From: Buttiauxella gaviniae
GTDB lineage: Bacteria; Pseudomonadota; Gammaproteobacteria; Enterobacterales; Enterobacteriaceae
Assembly (NCBI RefSeq): GCF_040786275.1
Contig: NZ_JBFMVT010000002.1
Location: 1,178,001-1,242,000 of the forward strand
Direction: 5' to 3'
DNA: 64,000 nt
The notes under the pieces are model-generated. The model was given only the letters and a program-made list of their open reading frames with translations, ran no database searches and was not told the origin of the DNA. How positions within the stretch are numbered: position 1 is the first letter of the stretch; the number at the start of each line of letters is the position of its first letter. Positions 59,690 to 64,000 of the stretch are shown piece after piece. The translations under genes were made by a program, and so were the position numbers.

Positions 59690-61606
59690 TTATTTTTTGT
59701 CTTTAACTTCTTCGAACTCAGCATCAACAACATCGTCGTCTTTGCCTGCGTTAGTTGCGTCAGCCGCGTTACCTGCTTGCTGCTCAGCGTGTTGTGCCTG
59801 TGCCAGTTCCATCAGTTTCTGAGAAACCTGGGCCAGCGCCTGCATTTTCGCTTCGATATCTGCTTTGTCTTCGCCTTTCAGAGACGCTTCCAGTGCAGTC
59901 AGAGCAGATTCGATTGCAGTTTTGTCGTCAGCTGGCAGTTTGTCGCCTGCTTCTTCAACCTGCTTACGCGTGCTGTGCAGCAGATGGTCACCCTGGTTGC
60001 GAGTCTGAACCAGTTCTTCAAATTTACGGTCAGCTTCTGCGTTAGCTTCTGCATCGCGTACCATTTTCTGGATTTCATCTTCGTTCAGACCAGAAGAAGC
60101 CTTGATGGTGATCTTCTGCTCTTTACCGCTGTTTTTGTCTTTAGCAGACACGTGCAGGATACCGTCAGCATCGATATCGAAGGTCACTTCGATTTGCGGC
60201 ATGCCGCGCGGTGCCGGGCTGATACCATCCAGGTTGAACTGACCCAGAGATTTGTTATCAGATGCACGTTTACGCTCACCCTGAATCACGTGGATGGTTA
60301 CCGCAGACTGGTTGTCTTCAGCGGTAGAGAACACCTGGCTGTGTTTCGTTGGGATAGTGGTGTTTTTGTTGATGAGTGCAGTCATCACGCCGCCCATGGT
60401 TTCGATACCCAGAGACAGTGGGGTAACGTCCAGCAGCAGTACGTCTTTAACTTCACCCGTCAGAACACCACCCTGAACAGCAGCACCGATTGCCACCGCT
60501 TCATCCGGGTTAACGTCTTTACGTGGCTCTTTACCAAAGAAATCAGCAACTTTTTTCTGCACCATTGGCATACGAGTCTGACCACCAACCAGGATAACGT
60601 CCTGGATATCGGATACAGACAGGCCAGCATCTTGCAGTGCAACTTTCAGCGGCTCGATAGAACGGTTTACCAGGTCTTCGACCAGAGATTCCAGTTTTGC
60701 ACGAGTCACTTTGATGTTCATGTGTTTTGGACCCGTCGCGTCTGCAGTGATGTACGGCAGGTTCACGTCGGTCTGTTGAGCAGAAGACAGCTCAATTTTG
60801 GCTTTTTCTGCAGCTTCTTTCAGACGCTGCATAGCCAGTGGGTCGTTACGCAGATCGATACCTTGATCTTTCTTGAACTCTTCCACTAAGTAGTTGATCA
60901 GACGGCTATCGAAATCTTCACCACCCAAGTGGGTATCACCGTTGGTTGCCAGAACTTCGAAGGTTTTCTCGCCATCAACTTCGTCGATTTCGATGATAGA
61001 GATATCGAAAGTACCACCACCCAGGTCGTAAACCGCGATAGTGCGGTTGCCAACTTCTTTATCCAGACCGTAGGCCAGAGCCGCTGCGGTTGGTTCGTTG
61101 ATGATACGTTTTACTTCCAGACCTGCGATACGGCCAGCATCTTTAGTTGCCTGACGCTGAGCATCGTTGAAGTATGCAGGAACGGTGATAACAGCTTCAG
61201 TTACCGGTTCGCCCAGGTAATCTTCAGCGGTTTTCTTCATTTTTTTCAGCACTTCAGCAGAGATCTGCGGAGGTGCCATTTTTTGGCCTTTTACATCAAT
61301 CCATGCGTCGCCGTTGTCAGCGCCGATGATTTTGTACGGCATGATAGCTTCGTCACGCTGAACTTCTTCGTCCTGGAAGCGACGGCCAATCAGGCGTTTG
61401 ATCGCAAACAGAGTGTTCTGCGGGTTAGTCACTGCCTGACGTTTAGCCGGCTGACCTACCAGAATTTCGCCATCCTGGGTATATGCGATAATAGAAGGAG
61501 TGGTACGGTCACCCTCGGCATTCTCCAGAACGCGAGCAGTGGTGCCATCCATAATCGCTACACAAGAGTTGGTAGTACCCAGGTCGATGCCAATAATTTT
61601 ACCCAT
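59690..61606 (-). CDS. dnaK: Chaperone DnaK (Hsp70)
   Basis: DnaK binds exposed hydrophobic peptides in an ATP-dependent cycle driven by DnaJ and GrpE. The 638 residues equal E. coli. The nucleotide-binding domain starts [12 protein letters not shown] and has [14 protein letters not shown]; the hydrophobic linker [10 protein letters not shown] leads to the substrate domain, and the C-terminus ends EFEEVKDKK. It is first in the dnaKJ operon under two sigma-32 promoters. Confidence 0.98.
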   Translation of the reverse strand: MGKIIGIDLGTTNSCVAIMDGTTARVLENAEGDRTTPSIIAYTQDGEILVGQPAKRQAVTNPQNTLFAIKRLIGRRFQDEEVQRDEAIMPYKIIGADNGDAWIDVKGQKMAPPQISAEVLKKMKKTAEDYLGEPVTEAVITVPAYFNDAQRQATKDAGRIAGLEVKRIINEPTAAALAYGLDKEVGNRTIAVYDLGGGTFDISIIEIDEVDGEKTFEVLATNGDTHLGGEDFDSRLINYLVEEFKKDQGIDLRNDPLAMQRLKEAAEKAKIELSSAQQTDVNLPYITADATGPKHMNIKVTRAKLESLVEDLVNRSIEPLKVALQDAGLSVSDIQDVILVGGQTRMPMVQKKVADFFGKEPRKDVNPDEAVAIGAAVQGGVLTGEVKDVLLLDVTPLSLGIETMGGVMTALINKNTTIPTKHSQVFSTAEDNQSAVTIHVIQGERKRASDNKSLGQFNLDGISPAPRGMPQIEVTFDIDADGILHVSAKDKNSGKEQKITIKASSGLNEDEIQKMVRDAEANAEADRKFEELVQTRNQGDHLLHSTRKQVEEAGDKLPADDKTAIESALTALEASLKGEDKADIEAKMQALAQVSQKLMELAQAQHAEQQAGNAADATNAGKDDDVVDAEFEEVKDKK

Positions 61607-61652
61607 CTAAACGTCTCCACTTAAAATTTGTCGTCATATGGTCGTGAACCTG

Positions 61653-61680
61653 TTATGCGGGCAAACAAGAGTCTTTCAAC
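61653..61680 (-). promoter_or_regulatory. dnaK sigma-32 promoter P2 (proximal)
   Basis: On the minus strand GTTGAAA (61674-61680) and CCCGCATAA (61653-61661) fit the sigma-32 -35 and -10 elements; GGGCAGTTGAAA resembles E. coli dnaK P2 from memory. Confidence 0.75.
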
Positions 61681-61727
61681 TGCCCAAACATGATTTTTTG
61701 CAGGCCCATCAACTGCGGTTGCATACA

Positions 61728-61755
61728 AGATGGGGTCACTCGGCTCGCCATCAAG
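61728..61755 (-). promoter_or_regulatory. dnaK sigma-32 promoter P1 (distal)
   Basis: On the minus strand CTTGATG (61749-61755) and CCCCATCT (61728-61735) fit the sigma-32 consensus CTTGAAA and CCCCATNT with a normal spacer. CCCCTTGATG matches E. coli dnaK P1 as remembered. Confidence 0.8.
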
Positions 61756-61902
61756 GGGCAAGGTAAAAAAAATTTTCATCTTCACACCTGTTTAGATCAT
61801 AGACTCCTGCCCTCCACCTGATTATGATGCCGCGCCCCGCTGCCCTTTAGCAGTTGTGCGGCAACGACATATATTCATTTTCAGACGAATTTTAGAGGAA
61901 CT

Positions 61903-62469
61903 ATGGGCAACACTAAGTTGGCTAATCCAGCTCCCCTGGGCTTGATGGGCTTCGGCATGACCACCATTCTGCTCAACCTGCATAACACCGGCATCTTCCC
62001 TTTTGATGTCAACATTCTTGCAATGGGCATTTTCTACGGTGGTATCGCACAAATTTTTGCCGGCCTGCTGGAATTTAAGAAAGGTAATACTTTCGGCCTG
62101 ACAGCATTCACTTCTTATGGCTCTTTCTGGCTGACTCTGGTCGCCATTCTGATCATGCCTAAGATGGGTCTTGCAGACGCAGCAAACGCACACTTCCTCG
62201 GCGCGTATCTCGGTCTGTGGGGCGTTTTCACGCTGTTCATGTTCTTCGGCACGCTGAAAGCTGCACGCATGCTGCAGTTCGTGTTCGCAAGCCTGACCGT
62301 GCTGTTTGCCCTGCTGGCTATTGGCCACCTGGCAGACAACGAAGGCCTGGTTCGCATTGCAGGCTGGGTCGGTCTGGTTTGTGGCGCATCCGCTATTTAC
62401 CTGGCAATGGGCGAAGTGCTCAACGAGCAGTTTGGCCGTACCGTGCTGCCAATTGGTGAAAAACACTAA
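61903..62469 (+). CDS. satP: Succinate-acetate/proton symporter SatP (YaaH)
   Basis: SatP takes up acetate and succinate with protons. The 188 residues equal E. coli and show six membrane segments of the GPR1/FUN34/YaaH family with the signature NPAPLGLMGFGMTT near the N-terminus. GAGGAAC precedes the ATG. It is monocistronic, ending on a strong terminator shared with the convergent MFS gene. Confidence 0.96.
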   Translation: MGNTKLANPAPLGLMGFGMTTILLNLHNTGIFPFDVNILAMGIFYGGIAQIFAGLLEFKKGNTFGLTAFTSYGSFWLTLVAILIMPKMGLADAANAHFLGAYLGLWGVFTLFMFFGTLKAARMLQFVFASLTVLFALLAIGHLADNEGLVRIAGWVGLVCGASAIYLAMGEVLNEQFGRTVLPIGEKH

Positions 62470-62500
62470 TTTTGCAAGCCATAGGGCTATGAAAACAAAA

Positions 62501-62527
62501 ACGCGGAGCCTGGCTCCGCGTTTTTTT
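62501..62527. terminator. Terminator of satP, overlapping the end of the MFS gene
   Basis: ACGCGGAGC and GCTCCGCGT form a 9-bp stem with a CTG loop, with A-run on the left and T-run (62521-62527) on the right. The MFS stop codon lies at its edge (62526-62528). Confidence 0.9.
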
Positions 62528-63851
62528 ATGAATGTTGCAGCGGCCTTTCAACCACCTTTTGTTCATGCGTTAAATCATTACGCAGCCAAATCCCCAGCCC
62601 CAATCCTACCATCGCCAGGGCCAACACATACCAGGCCGGGCCCATCGGTGATACCGCCGACAGCATAGTGACGAAAATTGGCGTCAGTCCACCGAAAATG
62701 GCATACGACATATTGTAGGAAAATGAGATCCCGCTAAAACGCACTTCCGCCGGGAAGGCTCTGACCATGACGTACGGTACTGCGCCAACCACGCCAACGC
62801 TCAGACCCACTAGCCCATATAAGAAGAACAGATATTCAGGATGGCTTGCCGTCAGGTGATAGAACATCCAGCTACACACTGCCAGCAACACGCTTCCAAC
62901 GATAAAAGTTTTACTTGCCCCAATACGGTCAATAACCAGCCCCGCCGCAATACATCCGATGCACAACATGACTATCGCAATACTGTTCGCTTGCAGCGTT
63001 AATGCAGGTGCTATACCCAACTGTTTTTGTAGCCACGTTGGTGCCATCAAAATAACCACCACAATCCCGGCGGACAAAAGCCAGGTCAGCAGCATTGAGA
63101 TCACTACCGCCTTTTTATGATTCACAATGACGGATTTCAACGGTAACTCTTCCGCCAGTGCTTTGCGCTGCTGCATCTCAATAAAGATTGGCGTCTCTTG
63201 CAGCCAACGGCGCAGATACATCGCCACCAGCCCGAAAATACCGCCGAGGAAGAACGGAATACGCCAGCCGCCGTCGTGAATTGCCTGCTGCGTCATCGAA
63301 GTATTAATAATGGTCGCGACAACGGAACCCAGCAAAATGCCTGCGGTTAAGCCCGCGGTCAGCGTGCCGCACGCAATGCCGATTCGTTTATAAGGTACAT
63401 GCTCCGCAACAAATACCCATGCCCCAGGCACTTCCCCGCCAATGGCCGCGCCCTGAAGAACACGCATCAAAAGCAATAATACAGGGGCTGCGATGCCAAG
63501 CGTTTCATAGGTAGGCAACATACCAATCGCAAGCGTTGGAAGCGCCATCAGTAAAATGCTCAGCGTGAACATCTTCTTGCGCCCAACCAGATCGCCGAAG
63601 TGCGCCATGATGATCCCGCCTAATGGACGCGCCAGATAGCCCGCAGCAAATATGCCGAACGTTTGTAGCTGACGAAGCCATTCAGGAATATCCGCCGGGA
63701 AGAATAGCGCCCCGACCACGGTGGCAAAGAAAACGAAGATGATGAAGTCGTAGAATTCGAGCGCGCCCCCCAGGGCGGCAAGGGTCAGGGTTTTATAATC
63801 CTGACGATTCAGAGGTCTTGTGCGTTGTGTTGAATGTAATTGTTGTGACAT
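62526..63851 (-). CDS. MHS-family MFS transporter (ProP/KgtP/ShiA type)
   Basis: I chose the ATG at 63851 (MSQQLHSTQ) because CAGGTT lies about 8 bases upstream; longer starts at 63893 and above lack a ribosome binding site. The 441-residue protein has 12 membrane segments and metabolite:H+ symporter features: LGGALEFYDFIIF, ARPLGGIIMAHFGDLVGRKKMF and RVLQGAAIGGEVPGAWVFVAEHVP. Members carry organic acids, betaines or aromatic acids. The substrate is unknown. I do not recall a homologue at this site in E. coli. Confidence 0.88.
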   Translation of the reverse strand: MSQQLHSTQRTRPLNRQDYKTLTLAALGGALEFYDFIIFVFFATVVGALFFPADIPEWLRQLQTFGIFAAGYLARPLGGIIMAHFGDLVGRKKMFTLSILLMALPTLAIGMLPTYETLGIAAPVLLLLMRVLQGAAIGGEVPGAWVFVAEHVPYKRIGIACGTLTAGLTAGILLGSVVATIINTSMTQQAIHDGGWRIPFFLGGIFGLVAMYLRRWLQETPIFIEMQQRKALAEELPLKSVIVNHKKAVVISMLLTWLLSAGIVVVILMAPTWLQKQLGIAPALTLQANSIAIVMLCIGCIAAGLVIDRIGASKTFIVGSVLLAVCSWMFYHLTASHPEYLFFLYGLVGLSVGVVGAVPYVMVRAFPAEVRFSGISFSYNMSYAIFGGLTPIFVTMLSAVSPMGPAWYVLALAMVGLGLGIWLRNDLTHEQKVVERPLQHS

Positions 63852-64000
63852 AAGAACCTGCGCATGAAGAGAAGTGTGATTATTACTTTCCATTTTGCTG
63901 TAAAGCAAAACTTACTATAACCAACCCCACTCCACATTCCAGACTCACTGCATCTTATGTCACAAACAGAAAGGATTCAGGATTTTACTTCGCGAATTGC

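Larger units (their letters stand above)
61607..61902. other. Divergent region between dnaK and satP
   Basis: It contains the dnaK leader and two heat-shock promoters on the left and the satP promoter on the right. The satP promoter was not identified with confidence. Confidence 0.6.

Noticed and set aside
59777-60889. Long open frame on the plus strand across dnaK (370 codons)
   Set aside because: It is fully antisense to the perfectly conserved dnaK and reflects dnaK codon bias; no ribosome binding site or known product.

Overview
This window is a piece of an enterobacterial chromosome (Enterobacteriaceae). It carries the E. coli minute 0-1 gene order read backwards: rapA, rluA, djlA, lptD-surA-pdxA-rsmA-apaG-apaH, folA, kefC-kefF, carB-carA, dapB, rihC, ispH-fkpB-lspA-ileS-ribF, rpsT, nhaR-nhaA, dnaJ-dnaK, satP. 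Core proteins align closely with E. coli from memory, but they differ enough (LptD loop insertions, FolA substitutions, different accessory content) that this is not Escherichia or Salmonella. A genus of the Buttiauxella/Kluyvera/Lelliottia kind is a guess. ERIC elements are present. No tRNA, rRNA, CRISPR, transposase or integrase was seen.

Three accessory blocks interrupt the conserved backbone. (1) Between apaH and folA (10.8-16.1 kb) is an orphan type VI secretion module: a GC-rich vgrG, a two-domain cell-wall effector (M23-like plus GH19-like) whose base composition drops sharply in its second half, and a small AT-rich exported protein that is the likely immunity factor. A good CRP-like site lies upstream of vgrG. 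(2) Between dapB and rihC (27.0-41.2 kb) are two carbohydrate clusters. The first has a LacI regulator divergent from three overlapping Gfo/Idh/MocA oxidoreductases, a GPH-type symporter and an intracellular GH5-like glycosidase. The second has a MalI-like LacI regulator, a mannose-family PTS (EIIA, B, C, D), an N-terminally extended phosphomannose-isomerase-like protein and two cupin-type glucose-6-phosphate-isomerase-like proteins. A repeated 16-bp palindrome (GGTTAATCGATTAACC and variants) ties the two arms of the second cluster together, and a near-perfect CRP site lies in its main control region. (3) Between rihC and ispH (42.3-49.7 kb) is a dgo-like sugar-acid cluster: a DgoR-like regulator, DgoK, DgoA, an MFS permease, an IlvD/Edd-type dehydratase in place of the usual enolase-family DgoD, a DHDPS-family lyase and an SDR dehydrogenase.

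The backbone shows well-preserved regulation. carA keeps a TTG start, two ARG boxes, a RutR site and a PurR box. rpsT keeps a TTG start and its P2 promoter. dnaK keeps two sigma-32 promoters. Most transcription units end in clear intrinsic terminators, several shared by convergent genes. An LysE-family exporter sits between folA and kefC, where E. coli has the cai/fix region. One ERIC element ends exactly on the A of the rluA start codon and appears to supply its ribosome binding site.

The accessory sugar clusters (pathway and substrates unknown) and the T6SS effector module are the parts most likely to hold undescribed biology. All functions are inferred from motifs and remembered homologues; no database search was possible.
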